A stretch of DNA of 64,000 nucleotides from Streptacidiphilus carbonis (GTDB taxonomy: Bacteria; Actinomycetota; Actinomycetes; Streptomycetales; Streptomycetaceae), in assembly GCF_000787775.1 (NCBI RefSeq), contig NZ_BBPM01000031.1, positions 18,736 through 82,735 of the forward strand, given 5' to 3'. A model generated the notes under the pieces. It did no database searches. It was not told the origin of the DNA and saw nothing but the letters and a program-made list of their open reading frames with translations. Shown here in pieces: positions 39,785 to 46,892 of this stretch (positions are counted from its first letter, which is position 1; every line of letters begins with the position of its first letter). Both the position numbers and the translations under genes were made by a program.

Positions 39785-40371
39785 GGCGCGCTCACCGCGA
39801 GCGACATGAACTCCGCGCGGGCGGCGGGGTCGTCCAGCAGCACGCCGCGCAGGGAGGAGGTGGTAGTGCGCGAGCCGGTCGCCCCGACCCCGCGCAGGGT
39901 CATGCAGGTGTGCTCGGCGCTCAGCAGCACCGCCACCCCGGCCGGGTCCAGGTGCTCGACCATCCAGTCCGCGATCTGCCCGGTCAGCCGCTCCTGGACC
40001 TGAAGGCGCCGCGCGCAGTGGTGCACCACCCGGGCGACCTTGCTCAGCCCCAAGATGCGCTTGCGCGGCACGTAGCCGATGTGGGCGACGCCGGTGAACG
40101 GCAGGACGTGGTGCTCGCACACGGACACGAAGCGGATGTCGCGCACCAGGACCAGCTGGCCGGGTTCGGCGGTGGTCTCGAAGTCGGTGGCGGTGAAGGT
40201 CGGCGGGGTGGTCATCTCCTTCAGCGCCCGCACCATCCGGCCCGGGGTCGCGGCCAGCTCCGGGCCGGTCAGATCCAGGCCCAGGGCGGCCAGCAGCCGG
40301 GCGGCGTGGTCGGCGGCCTCGTCCATGGGGACGGGCGTGGTGGGCAGGGATGTCATGGTCGGCACGCTCAC
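39781..40371 (-). CDS. folE: GTP cyclohydrolase I
   Basis: The 196-residue protein has the zinc ligands C85, H88 (VCEHHVLPFTG) and C156 (AEHTCMTLRGV), and the conserved GLSKVAR. It opens GTP to give 7,8-dihydroneopterin triphosphate, the entry to pterin, folate and 7-deazapurine pathways. The GTG follows GGAG by about 6 bases. As first gene of the operon running to the glycosyltransferase, it sets the pathway entry. It is divergent from the XRE regulator gene, with tandem repeats in the shared promoter region. No QueE or QueC homologue is seen in the window, arguing against a 7-deazapurine product. Confidence 0.94.
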   Translation of the reverse strand: MSVPTMTSLPTTPVPMDEAADHAARLLAALGLDLTGPELAATPGRMVRALKEMTTPPTFTATDFETTAEPGQLVLVRDIRFVSVCEHHVLPFTGVAHIGYVPRKRILGLSKVARVVHHCARRLQVQERLTGQIADWMVEHLDPAGVAVLLSAEHTCMTLRGVGATGSRTTTSSLRGVLLDDPAARAEFMSLAVSAP

Positions 40372-40527
40372 GTGGACTCCTGACAGGCACGGCCCCAGCC
40401 AGCGGGGGCCACGGGATTCGCGGGCGGGAATCGCCCTAGCCGCAGCCGCCCGGAGCGGGGGAGCTGTTGCCCCGGGTGGCTGCGGGTTCCAGTGCACCGC
40501 CTACCGGGCCCGGGTGGGGTCGGCCTG

Positions 40528-40551
40528 ACCGGACGTTTCACCGGACGTTTC
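40528..40551. repeat. Two perfect tandem 12-bp repeats in the divergent folE/XRE promoter region
   Basis: ACCGGACGTTTC occurs twice head to tail without a gap. It lies 157 bp before folE and 66 bp before the XRE gene. Tandem sites one helical turn apart are typical binding sites for a dimeric regulator, most simply the XRE protein. Confidence 0.65.
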
Positions 40552-40616
40552 CGATGACGGGGCGGGCGGGCAGTGGCATGGTGGGCTGACCGCACGTCAC
40601 AGAACGGGGAGTCGCC

Positions 40617-41870
40617 GTGGCGAGGAGCAACCTGGCGCGCTTACGCAGGGCGTCCGGGCACACCCAGGAGTCGTTCCTGGTCGACTTCGCCCAGTGGGCA
40701 CAGCTGATCAGGGCGAATGCCGCCGTCAGCGTGCGTCAGTTGCGGCGCTGGGAGGGCGAGGACCCGCCGCTGCCCCACCCCGGGCAGCAGGACGTCCTGG
40801 AGGCGATGTTCGGCATCCCGCTGGCGGAGATGGGCTTCACCGTGCCCGAACACCGGTGCCACCCCGTGGCCCGGCTGCGGCACGATGGACCGGTGCGCAG
40901 ACGGGAGTTCATCGCGGACCTCGGCGGCCTGGCCGCCGCCGCGGCGCTGCCCGCCCCCGGGCCCAGGACCGGCATGGACCAGGTGCGCGGCCTGCGCGGC
41001 CGGATCGACGGGCTGTACCGGCTCGACCACGCCAGCGGCGGCCTGACCGCCCGCCAGCAGGCGCATGAGCTGCTGGAGCAGATCGGCGGACGGCTGACCG
41101 GGAGCCTGTGCACGGAGCGGGTCGCGGTGCAGCTGCACGCCATGCTCGGGGAGATCCACTGCCATCTCGGGTGGCTGTGCCACGACGCCGGCCGCGACTC
41201 GGAGGCCCGCTCCTCGGTGCTGGAGGCACTCGCGGCGGCACGGATGACCGGCGACGCCCAGCTGGAGATGCGGGCCCTGTCCACCCTGTCGCTGCTGGCC
41301 GTCGACCGGCACCTGCCCTGGGAGGCAGCCTCAGCCGTCGGTGCGGCTCAGGGTCTAGCCAGCCGTCACGCCGGGCCCGGGGTGCGGCTGGTGCTGTCGC
41401 TGCGCGAGGCGCGCGCGGCCCTGGCCGCGGGCGACCTCACCGGCTCGCGTCGCGCGCTGAGCGGGTCGATCGCCCTGCACGACCGTGCCGACCAGGAGCC
41501 CGACGCCCCACGCTGGGTCCGCTTCGCGGGCCCCGTCGAGATCGACTACGCCACCGGCACCCACTACCTGCAAGCCGGGGCGCCGAAAGCCGCGGTCCCG
41601 TTCCTGCGCGCCGCCGTCGACGGCCTGGCCGCCGGATACGCACGCAACACCGCCCTGTACCGCGCCCGGCTCGCCTCCGTGCTCCTACAGGCTGGGGAGG
41701 TAGAAGAGGCGTGCGCCCAGATGGCCACCGTTGTCGCCAAATCCGACGCGCTCACCTCCGCCCGCCTCTCCGCCCGCCTGGCAAACTTCCGTCAGGCAGC
41801 CGCCAGCATCGACACCGCGACCGCCCGCGATACGGTCGCCCTGCTGGAGTCGACCGCGGAGGCGGGATGA
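40617..41870 (+). CDS. XRE-like regulator with TPR-type C-terminal domain
   Basis: Residues about 5-75 form an HTH domain (LARLRRASGHTQESFLVDFAQWAQLIRANAAVSVRQLRRWEG). This is the opening shared by Streptomyces regulators whose remaining 300 residues are helical TPR-like repeats (for example ARMTGDAQLEMRALSTLSLLA and AVPFLRAAVDGLAAGYARNTALYRARLASVLLQAGEVEEA). Such proteins bind a signal or peptide through the repeats. An Ala-rich hydrophobic patch near residue 95 might look like a signal peptide but is internal. It is divergent from folE and coupled to the GNAT gene by an ATGA overlap. Confidence 0.8.
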   Translation: MARSNLARLRRASGHTQESFLVDFAQWAQLIRANAAVSVRQLRRWEGEDPPLPHPGQQDVLEAMFGIPLAEMGFTVPEHRCHPVARLRHDGPVRRREFIADLGGLAAAAALPAPGPRTGMDQVRGLRGRIDGLYRLDHASGGLTARQQAHELLEQIGGRLTGSLCTERVAVQLHAMLGEIHCHLGWLCHDAGRDSEARSSVLEALAAARMTGDAQLEMRALSTLSLLAVDRHLPWEAASAVGAAQGLASRHAGPGVRLVLSLREARAALAAGDLTGSRRALSGSIALHDRADQEPDAPRWVRFAGPVEIDYATGTHYLQAGAPKAAVPFLRAAVDGLAAGYARNTALYRARLASVLLQAGEVEEACAQMATVVAKSDALTSARLSARLANFRQAAASIDTATARDTVALLESTAEAG

Positions 41871-42427
41871 GGATCGAACGCTACGACGGCCCCGAAGCCG
41901 CCTGGGTCGAGGACGAGCTGCGGACGGTCTACCGCGAGGCGTTCTCCGAACCCCCCTACGACAAGACCAGCGAGGACGTCGAGGCGAACTTTCGGCGCTT
42001 CCGCTCCCAGACCAAGAAGGCCGGCTTCCGCGCGGTGCTGGCCCGCACCGACGACGGCGAGCCCGCAGCCATGGCCTACGGCTACCCGCTGCCCGCCTCC
42101 ACCGGCTGGTGGGACACCCTGACCGTGCCCGTCCCCGCCGAGGTCAGCCGCGAGGACGGACGCCGCACCTTCGGCCTGTTCGAGCTCGCCGTCCACCCCA
42201 CCTGGCGCCGCCGGCACCTCGCCACCGCAGTGCACCACGAACTTCTGGACGGCATCGCCCAAGAGCGTGTCCTGCTCAACACCCGCCCCGAAGCCGAAGC
42301 AGCCAGCCGCGCCTACCGCTCGTGGGGATACGAGAAGGTCGGCGAGAACCACCCCTGGACCGGAGCCGCACTGCACGACGTCCTGGTCCTGGACCTGCCC
42401 GGGTGGGACCAGACAGCACTGGCGTGA
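41867..42427 (+). CDS. GNAT-family N-acetyltransferase
   Basis: The 186-residue protein shows the GNAT order: N-terminal strands and helices with an acceptor region (VYREAFSEPPYDKTSEDVEANFRRF), the acetyl-CoA signature FELAVHPTWRRRHLATAVHHELL with R-x-x-H-x-x (a variant of Q/R-x-x-G-x-G/A) and the closing AASRAYRSWGYEKVGE. These enzymes acetylate amines of small molecules or proteins. Coupling to the XRE gene next to the folE island suggests it modifies or detoxifies a related compound, but this is inferred. Confidence 0.82.
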   Translation: MRIERYDGPEAAWVEDELRTVYREAFSEPPYDKTSEDVEANFRRFRSQTKKAGFRAVLARTDDGEPAAMAYGYPLPASTGWWDTLTVPVPAEVSREDGRRTFGLFELAVHPTWRRRHLATAVHHELLDGIAQERVLLNTRPEAEAASRAYRSWGYEKVGENHPWTGAALHDVLVLDLPGWDQTALA

Positions 42428-42577
42428 CCGGCAGCGGCTGGTCACCGAGTCCGACCGCCTCGTCCTACCCCGCCGGAAGCGGACAAGAGACGGGAACTGC
42501 GGAGACCACCTGCGTAGGGCCCTCGCAGTGATACATAGGACAGGTCACCCGTGGGCGACCCCGCGGCCGCCCCGGCG

Positions 42578-42676
42578 TCACCCCTCCCCCGAGGGTGCCG
42601 CCGGGGCTCCCCGCCCGCTGTGACGAGCATTGGTCTGCTTGTCAGTGGAATGCCGCAGATACAGACGGTCCGTCAC
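42578..42676 (-). pseudogene. Truncated serine recombinase N-terminus
   Basis: From a GTG preceded by GGGGAAG, the frame reads TDRLYLRHSTDKQTNAR, the first 17 residues of resolvase/invertase recombinases (pattern Y-x-R-x-S-T-x-x-Q, with the catalytic Ser in RHST). Similarity then stops and a stop codon follows after about 14 unrelated residues. An intact enzyme has at least 180 residues, so this is a remnant left by a deletion or rearrangement. The match is short, so chance cannot be excluded. Confidence 0.5.
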
Positions 42677-42932
42677 GTATCTTCCCCGTCCTGGTCGCTC
42701 CGGTCGGTTAGTCCACTGCACGGGTGTCCGCAGTCCCTTGCACACCGCCTCCACCCCGGGTCGGCTCGGGCTTGGTCCTTGCCGCTCTCTGCGGGAAGCC
42801 GCAATGTCTCCAGCCCGGCGGCGGCTCGCAGTCGCATCCCGGCCCTCAGGCGCGCACGCGACTGGCGGTTCGCTCGGACGGATCTGCGCCATTCAGGTGA
42901 ACACGCCGGGCAGGTGTCAACACGACTCCGAA

Positions 42933-42965
42933 AATGACCTAAAGAGTGTAGTGTTTTCCTTGTCG
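42933..42965 (+). promoter_or_regulatory. Promoter-like element, copy 1
   Basis: AATGAC, nine bases, then GTAGTGTTTTCCTTGTCG. The same order and spacing occur at 43,676-43,708. TAGTGT could be the -10 box. It lies 57 bp before the 44-residue gene. Confidence 0.55.
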
Positions 42966-43021
42966 GAAGGGGGTGGTTCCCCGACCGGCCCGAATCGCAC
43001 CCCGACAGCAAAGGACGCCTC

Positions 43022-43156
43022 ATGTACGACAGCGACGACGACAACGCTCCCGCCATCCCCCGCATCACGGGGATTCCCCGACCGCGCCGCAGCCCCGAGC
43101 AGTCGACTCCCCCGATCCCCCCGCAGCGCGACAACCGCACCCCCGAGCAGGACTGA
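43022..43156 (+). CDS. Small Pro/Arg-rich protein (44 aa)
   Basis: AAAGGA lies about 8 bases before the ATG. The product (YDSDDDNAPAIPRITGIPRPRRS at the start) is disordered, with an acidic start and a Pro/Arg-rich end. Support comes from the promoter-like element and leader motif upstream, both shared with neighbouring genes. No function can be assigned. Confidence 0.55.
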   Translation: MYDSDDDNAPAIPRITGIPRPRRSPEQSTPPIPPQRDNRTPEQD

Positions 43157-43185
43157 CAGCCCCCTCGGGCGCACCGACGGCGACC

Positions 43186-43216
43186 GCCCGCCCCAAGGGG
43201 CGGCCCCGCAGGGGGC
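43186..43216 (+). terminator. Possible GC hairpins after the 44-aa gene
   Basis: Two short GC-rich inverted repeats (CCGCCCC/GGGGCGG and GCCCC/GGGGC) follow the gene by about 30 bp. They may terminate its transcript, though the loops are small. Confidence 0.3.
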
Positions 43217-43378
43217 TGGTTAGGCCACGGTCGCCGTCGGCTCGAATCGCACCTCCGCGAAAGCGGAGCGCGAATCCCAGGCTACCGGCCCCAGCAGTCG
43301 GTACAACGCACCACCACCGGGCGGCGGTTGGTCCCGCCGCCCGGCCCTCGAATCGCACCCGCTTCCAAGGAGTCGAGC

Positions 43379-43594
43379 ATGCTGAACCTCCCCTGCCGCT
43401 GGTCCGTCGTCATCCGCCACACTGCCGGTGAGCAGACGCTGGTGGTGACCGCCAGCACCGCCCGCGCAGCCGTCGCCGCCGCCTGGGCCGAGGCCCACCA
43501 GCCGTCGGCAGTCGCCCATCGGCGCGGCGCGGCGATCACCAGCCGCCGCCTGTTCCTGAACGCGAAGCCCATCCCCGGAACCGAGCAGCTCTGA
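43379..43594 (+). CDS. Small hypothetical protein (71 aa)
   Basis: AAGGAG lies about 7 bases before the ATG, itself preceded by the CGAATCGCACC leader motif. The product is a strand-helix-strand unit (CRWSVVIRHTAGEQTLVVTASTARAAVAAAWAEAH), the look of a small alpha/beta domain that could modify or bind a partner. A strong terminator follows. The family is not recognised. Confidence 0.65.
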   Translation: MLNLPCRWSVVIRHTAGEQTLVVTASTARAAVAAAWAEAHQPSAVAHRRGAAITSRRLFLNAKPIPGTEQL

Positions 43595-43618
43595 CGGATT
43601 CACCGCACGGCCCCTCTT

Positions 43619-43654
43619 GGGCCCCGCCGAAGGCAGTCGCCTGCGGCGGGGCCC
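43619..43654 (+). terminator. Strong hairpin terminator
   Basis: GGGCCCCGCCG pairs with CGGCGGGGCCC over 11 bp, with an inner GGC/GCC pairing, followed by TTCT. It ends the transcript of the 71-residue gene. Confidence 0.8.
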
Positions 43655-43675
43655 TTCTGCGCACCCACCTCGGGG

Positions 43676-43708
43676 AATGACGTGAAGCCTGTAGCATTCT
43701 CCGTGTCG
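43676..43708 (+). promoter_or_regulatory. Promoter-like element, copy 2
   Basis: AATGAC, nine bases, then GTAGCATTCTCCGTGTCG, matching 14 of 18 bases of the second block of copy 1 at identical spacing. TAGCAT could be the -10 box. It lies 46 bp before the HTH gene. Confidence 0.55.
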
Positions 43709-43753
43709 CACCGGGGTCGGGGCGGCGCAGCTTCACGCCTCCAGGAGCCCTTC

Positions 43754-44383
43754 GTGATCCCCCACGGTCGTACCGCCGCCGACGCTGCCACCGCAGCCAA
43801 GATCCTCGGTGTCAGCTACGGCACCTTCAAGAACAAGCGGTCCGCGCTGAGGCTCCCGCCGCTGATCAGCCGCACGGGGGCGCGACACCAGCTGTGGGAC
43901 TACCAGCAGCTGGTGGCGGCTCTCGCCGGCGAGGACATCCCGCCGCTGCCGGATACGGCCGAGCACCCCCTGGACCTGCTCGACGCCGAGGAAGCGCGGC
44001 TGACCATTCCCGCCGACCGCCGCCCGACCGCCGGAGCCTGGAGCACCTACCTCAAGGGCTCATCCGCCCCGGCTGCGGACGCACTGGTCTGCGAGGCCGT
44101 CCCGCACTACCGCCGCGCTGCGGTGCCGACCCTGGAGGCCGCCCGACGCGCCCCCGGCGGCGCTCCGGGCCGGGGCCGCACCAAGGGTGCTGTCGACAAG
44201 GGCGAGCGCCGCCTGACCGCCGAGGTCCACCAGCGCGCCGCCCAGCGCCGGGCACGAGTGCGCGGGCTCCTGGAGCAGGCTGCGGCCGAAGGTGTCGATC
44301 TGCTGCCGAGTCGGCTGGCTCTGGAGCTGGGAGTCAGCCAGCGGCACGCCGAACGGCTGCTGACCGAGGCCCGTACGGCGTAG
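43754..44383 (+). CDS. HTH protein of plasmid type (209 aa)
   Basis: Two HTH-like segments: one near the N-terminus (TAADAATAAKILGVSYGTFKNKRS) and one at the C-terminus (LPSRLALELGVSQRHAERLLTEAR). Between them lies an Arg/Ala-rich charged helix. The GTG is preceded by GGAG. Proteins of this shape in actinobacterial elements bind DNA as replication or transfer regulators; which applies is not known. It shares the upstream promoter element with the gene at 43,022. A bidirectional terminator follows. Confidence 0.7.
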   Translation: MIPHGRTAADAATAAKILGVSYGTFKNKRSALRLPPLISRTGARHQLWDYQQLVAALAGEDIPPLPDTAEHPLDLLDAEEARLTIPADRRPTAGAWSTYLKGSSAPAADALVCEAVPHYRRAAVPTLEAARRAPGGAPGRGRTKGAVDKGERRLTAEVHQRAAQRRARVRGLLEQAAAEGVDLLPSRLALELGVSQRHAERLLTEARTA

Positions 44384-44405
44384 TCAGCGCCGAACCTTGA
44401 ACAGC

Positions 44406-44435
44406 AAGAAGCCCCCGCAGGAGCGGGGGCTTCTT
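44406..44435. terminator. Bidirectional terminator between convergent genes
   Basis: A perfect 13-bp stem (AAGAAGCCCCCGC / GCGGGGGCTTCTT) with an AGGA loop and T-rich 3' ends on both strands. It separates the HTH gene from the minus-strand cluster. Confidence 0.92.
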
Positions 44436-44464
44436 CTCCGTGGAGAACATGGTGCGAGGTGCAG

Positions 44465-44794
44465 TCAGCGGCCTCGACTCCGAGGTGGTTCCGCAGAGTG
44501 GCGGTCCGGCTGGACGGGCTCGGCCACGGTGTAGACCGGGATGGTCGCCAAGCTGGTCATGGAGTGCGGCGCGTGGCCCGCCAGGTGGAGAACCCGGCCT
44601 CCCTCCATCCGGGATCGCATGTCGGTGATCCGGTACGGGCGTCCCTCCAGCGAGATCCACATGCCCAGTTCCAGGGAGTTCGCCAACTGAGGCTGTGGGG
44701 CCACCAGTCGGCGCCCGTCCGGGAGGGTGGGGGTCGTGGCCCGCGCCTGGCTGGGTCCGCCGGTCGGCTGCCACCTGGTGGTCGCCGGGGTCAC
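44465..44794 (-). CDS. Small hypothetical protein (109 aa)
   Basis: The GTG overlaps the stop of the preceding short frame. Residues about 40-85 (GMWISLEGRPYRITDMRSRMEGGRVLHLAGHAPHSM) form a strand-rich unit like the small beta-barrel domains found beside XRE regulators in Streptomyces. The ends are disordered and Arg-rich. It is the last gene of the cluster starting with the anti-sigma-like kinase. Function unknown. Confidence 0.6.
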   Translation of the reverse strand: MTPATTRWQPTGGPSQARATTPTLPDGRRLVAPQPQLANSLELGMWISLEGRPYRITDMRSRMEGGRVLHLAGHAPHSMTSLATIPVYTVAEPVQPDRHSAEPPRSRGR

Positions 44795-44880
44795 AGGGTG
44801 ACCTCCCACTGCCCCCGGCGCAGGGTGCCCGGAGGGGTGAGCGGGAACGCCTGGCGAGAGGGTCCTGTCGCTGTCGTCAC
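44791..44880 (-). CDS. Possible tiny protein (29 aa)
   Basis: GGAGAAG lies close before a GTG that opens a 29-codon frame (TTATGPSRQAFPLTPPGTLR), whose stop overlaps the next start. It may be real or only a coupling leader. The frame stays open further upstream. Confidence 0.35.
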   Translation of the reverse strand: MTTATGPSRQAFPLTPPGTLRRGQWEVTL

Positions 44881-45057
44881 TGCTTCTCCAGTCTCGATCT
44901 GACGGACCGCCCGACGGAAGTGCCGGGCGGCTTGCTCTGGTGCCGACGCTGGTCCGGCGGCGGCAGGGCGGCGGTCCGGCAACGGGGGGTGCCGAACCGC
45001 CGCGTCCGTCCCCGGCCGGGAGGGAAGGGGACACATCCCGGCCGGGAGTCTGGGGAC

Positions 45058-45435
45058 CTACTCCTCGTCGTCCTCATCCGGATAGGAGAGGGCGAGGGTC
45101 AGCCTGACCTCGGCGGGTTCGCCGGGCTCGGTGATGTATCGGAATCCGAGCGCTTCGAGCCGGGCTGTGGGTGCCTTCTCGAACCACGCGGAGGCCTTGG
45201 CCAGGGCCTGGCCGGGGGTCTCACCGGAGCAGGTAACGATGGGCCGCATGTCGACCTGGTAGTCGCCTGCGCCCGCGTCCGGCGCCTCCTCCAGCGCTCG
45301 CAGGGTCTCGTCGGCGCCGTCGAGCCCCTGGTGGACCTGCTCGATGATCCGGCCCGGGACCGAGCGCGGGGCCCGCTGATCGGGCAGCGGCGCGGCCGCG
45401 ATGACGGCGATGTCGCTGCCGGGTTGCTGGACCAT
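45058..45435 (-). CDS. Hypothetical 125-aa protein
   Basis: GAAGGGAG lies about 7 bases before the ATG. The product has a helical middle (SVPGRIIEQVHQGLDGADETLRALEEA), a strand with a single Cys (MRPIVTCSGETPGQALAKASAWFEKAP) and a C-terminal strand (EVRLTLALSYPDEDDEE). This pattern is like small ligand-binding alpha/beta proteins. It is 35 bp downstream of the preceding gene, on the same transcript. The family is not recognised. Confidence 0.6.
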   Translation of the reverse strand: MVQQPGSDIAVIAAAPLPDQRAPRSVPGRIIEQVHQGLDGADETLRALEEAPDAGAGDYQVDMRPIVTCSGETPGQALAKASAWFEKAPTARLEALGFRYITEPGEPAEVRLTLALSYPDEDDEE

Positions 45436-45470
45436 GGGGGTTCTCCCTTCGTCGGGGGCTTGGTGGCTCG

Positions 45471-45776
45471 TCAGTTGGTGGGCTCGGCCTGGGCTGCGAG
45501 CACAGGTTGCACCCGCCACTCCAAGTGGTTCTCGCCGATGTCGAATCCGACCGCCACGGCCGCGCCGGCGCCCAGTTCGCCTATGGCCTGCTGGTGGCCC
45601 AGCTCGATCCACTCCCAGATCGGGGCGTCGCCCGGGACCGCTGCGGCGAACGGCCGGGCCTGGATACGGACCAGGGCCACGGCGCGCTCGGGCGACTCGG
45701 CGGTGACCCGGGACACCACGGAGGTCTCGGGCGTGCCCATGCCGATGTGCATCTCGACCACGAAGTTGGTGTTCAC
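45471..45776 (-). CDS. Hypothetical 101-aa protein
   Basis: The product is strand-rich (TNFVVEMHIGMGTPETSVVSRVTAESPERAVALVRIQARPF) with a central helix, possibly a ferredoxin-like small domain. The GTG overlaps the preceding stop by 4 bp, giving coupling. It belongs to the cluster with the HATPase gene. There are no recognisable catalytic or binding residues. Confidence 0.6.
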   Translation of the reverse strand: MNTNFVVEMHIGMGTPETSVVSRVTAESPERAVALVRIQARPFAAAVPGDAPIWEWIELGHQQAIGELGAGAAVAVGFDIGENHLEWRVQPVLAAQAEPTN

Positions 45777-46159
45777 CAGTCCCCGTCACCGCCGAACTCC
45801 GAGTCGGCGACGGCGGGGACGGGGGGAATGGGTCGGATGGTCAGGGTGTAGTGCGCTGACTCCTCATGGACCGTCAGGACGTACTCCTTGCCTTCGGACA
45901 GCTGGTGTACGGCCTTCAACCGCTCGTGCTCATCCTGCAACCATCCGCCTATCACCCATGACGCCGGTGGGGTGAGCTGCGGGGCAATGGCCTGGGCCCG
46001 TTCATAGGCCCACCGCACAGCGAGCCGAGGGTTCAACTCGCACTCCGTGCCGAGAGGGAACACCGCGCCGGTAGCCGGATTGATCCCGGCCCACTCGCAC
46101 CAGTAGCTGAACGATCCCTCCACCGGGGCATCGACCGCTGACCGATCCATCGTCAGCAT
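45773..46159 (-). CDS. Hypothetical 128-aa protein
   Basis: GGGAG lies about 8 bases before the ATG. The start overlaps the end of the HATPase gene by 7 bp. The protein has aromatic patches (FSYWCEWAGINPATGAVFPLG; PASWVIGGWLQDEHERLKAVHQL) and a final strand pair (KEYVLTVHEESAHYTLTIRPI). These resemble a compact alpha/beta fold, but no family is recognised. It is coupled at both ends. Confidence 0.6.
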   Translation of the reverse strand: MLTMDRSAVDAPVEGSFSYWCEWAGINPATGAVFPLGTECELNPRLAVRWAYERAQAIAPQLTPPASWVIGGWLQDEHERLKAVHQLSEGKEYVLTVHEESAHYTLTIRPIPPVPAVADSEFGGDGDW

Positions 46160-46650
46160 GGAGACTCCCAGGGCCCGCAGGACCGCAGAAGGTCCGCTGC
46201 GGGCACTTCGCGTTGCGCCCACGCCTCCGTGCCCCCGGCCGATCGGGTCAGGCCCGACCTGGTCGCTTGGTGGCTCACCAGTGCCAGGCCCCGGCCGTTG
46301 ATGCCCAGCGGATCGCGTCGACGGCGCTTCCACCGACCGGAATCACGCACGGTCAGGTGGATCGTGTCTCCGTACATCGTCAGCGTCAGCGAGACGTCGA
46401 CGCTGCCGGAGTGCAGACAGGCGTTGGTGACCAGCTCGGACACGATTTCGCGGATCTCATACTCGGAGGCCCCGCTGATCCCCCAGTGCGCCAGCACTGC
46501 GGCGGTGAAGGCACGCATCCGACGGGGGGCCAGAACCCCGGCCTCTATCGCGCAGGACGCCGCACAGCGAGTCAGGCTGACCCCCCGACAGTCGGATTCT
46601 CCTGCCGAAAGCCGGACGCCTCGTAACTGCTCTGCCGGACTGGCTGCCAT
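46153..46650 (-). CDS. HATPase-fold anti-sigma-like protein
   Basis: Motifs of the RsbW/HATPase_c_2 family are present: the N-box EIVSELVTNACLHS (N76), VRDSGRW and GRGLALV (about residue 119). These bind ATP in serine-protein kinases that act as anti-sigma factors. The His in the typical N-A-x-x-H-S is intact. In Streptomyces such proteins are commonly found beside XRE-DUF5753 and DUF397 genes, as here (divergent). Target sigma factor or partner unknown. Confidence 0.82.
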   Translation of the reverse strand: MAASPAEQLRGVRLSAGESDCRGVSLTRCAASCAIEAGVLAPRRMRAFTAAVLAHWGISGASEYEIREIVSELVTNACLHSGSVDVSLTLTMYGDTIHLTVRDSGRWKRRRRDPLGINGRGLALVSHQATRSGLTRSAGGTEAWAQREVPAADLLRSCGPWESPC

Positions 46651-46700
46651 GCCGTCCCCTCCGGTCGCACACGGATCGGGCGGGACAACCCGCCATCACA

Positions 46701-46719
46701 TCACTACATCCCGTAGTGA
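46701..46719. promoter_or_regulatory. Inverted repeat between HATPase and XRE genes
   Basis: TCACTAC and GTAGTGA, 7-bp perfect arms with a 5-bp spacer, in the 242-bp divergent region. It lies 51 bp before the HATPase start and upstream of a TAGAAT-like -10 for the XRE gene. Confidence 0.5.
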
Positions 46720-46892
46720 GATCCCTCTTAGAATGCTCTGTGCAATCCCATGACACAAGCCCATCGATATATTCCGCTTCCCGACCGGAGGCGTCCGAGG
46801 ATGATGGAGGGACCGTGTCCGATCACGCTGGCGACGATGCGGCAAACTTGCACCCAGCAAGTGCACGACGACGACGCAAAGGAGGGCACCGG

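Larger units (their letters stand above)
42428..43021. other. 594-bp gene-poor gap with a recombinase remnant
   Basis: No convincing full gene fills this stretch; open frames are low-complexity and out of keeping with neighbours. It holds the serine recombinase fragment on the minus strand, GC-rich inverted repeats near 42,560-42,620, and near its right end the promoter-like element and CGAATCGCACC leader motif of the next gene. Confidence 0.6.
42991..43359 (+). repeat. Three copies of leader motif CGAATCGCACC
   Basis: Exact 11-bp copies lie at 42,991, 43,243 and 43,349. The first and third end 20-21 bp before the start codons of the small genes at 43,022 and 43,379. The middle copy has no gene after it and may mark a lost one. 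The position suggests a leader or operator element. Confidence 0.55.

Noticed and set aside
39275-40371. Reading the folE/PTPS pair as a queuosine or 7-deazapurine pathway
   Set aside because: The PTPS homologue lacks the QueD-type Cys, and no QueE, QueC or transglycosylase gene is present in the window.
40917-40960. Ala-rich hydrophobic patch in the XRE protein as a signal peptide
   Set aside because: It lies near residue 105, after an HTH domain, and is too short and Ala-rich for a membrane segment.
42630-43223. Plus-strand open frame of 197 codons in the gap after the GNAT gene
   Set aside because: Ser/Arg/Pro-rich without protein-like pattern. It overlaps the better supported 44-residue gene and its promoter element.
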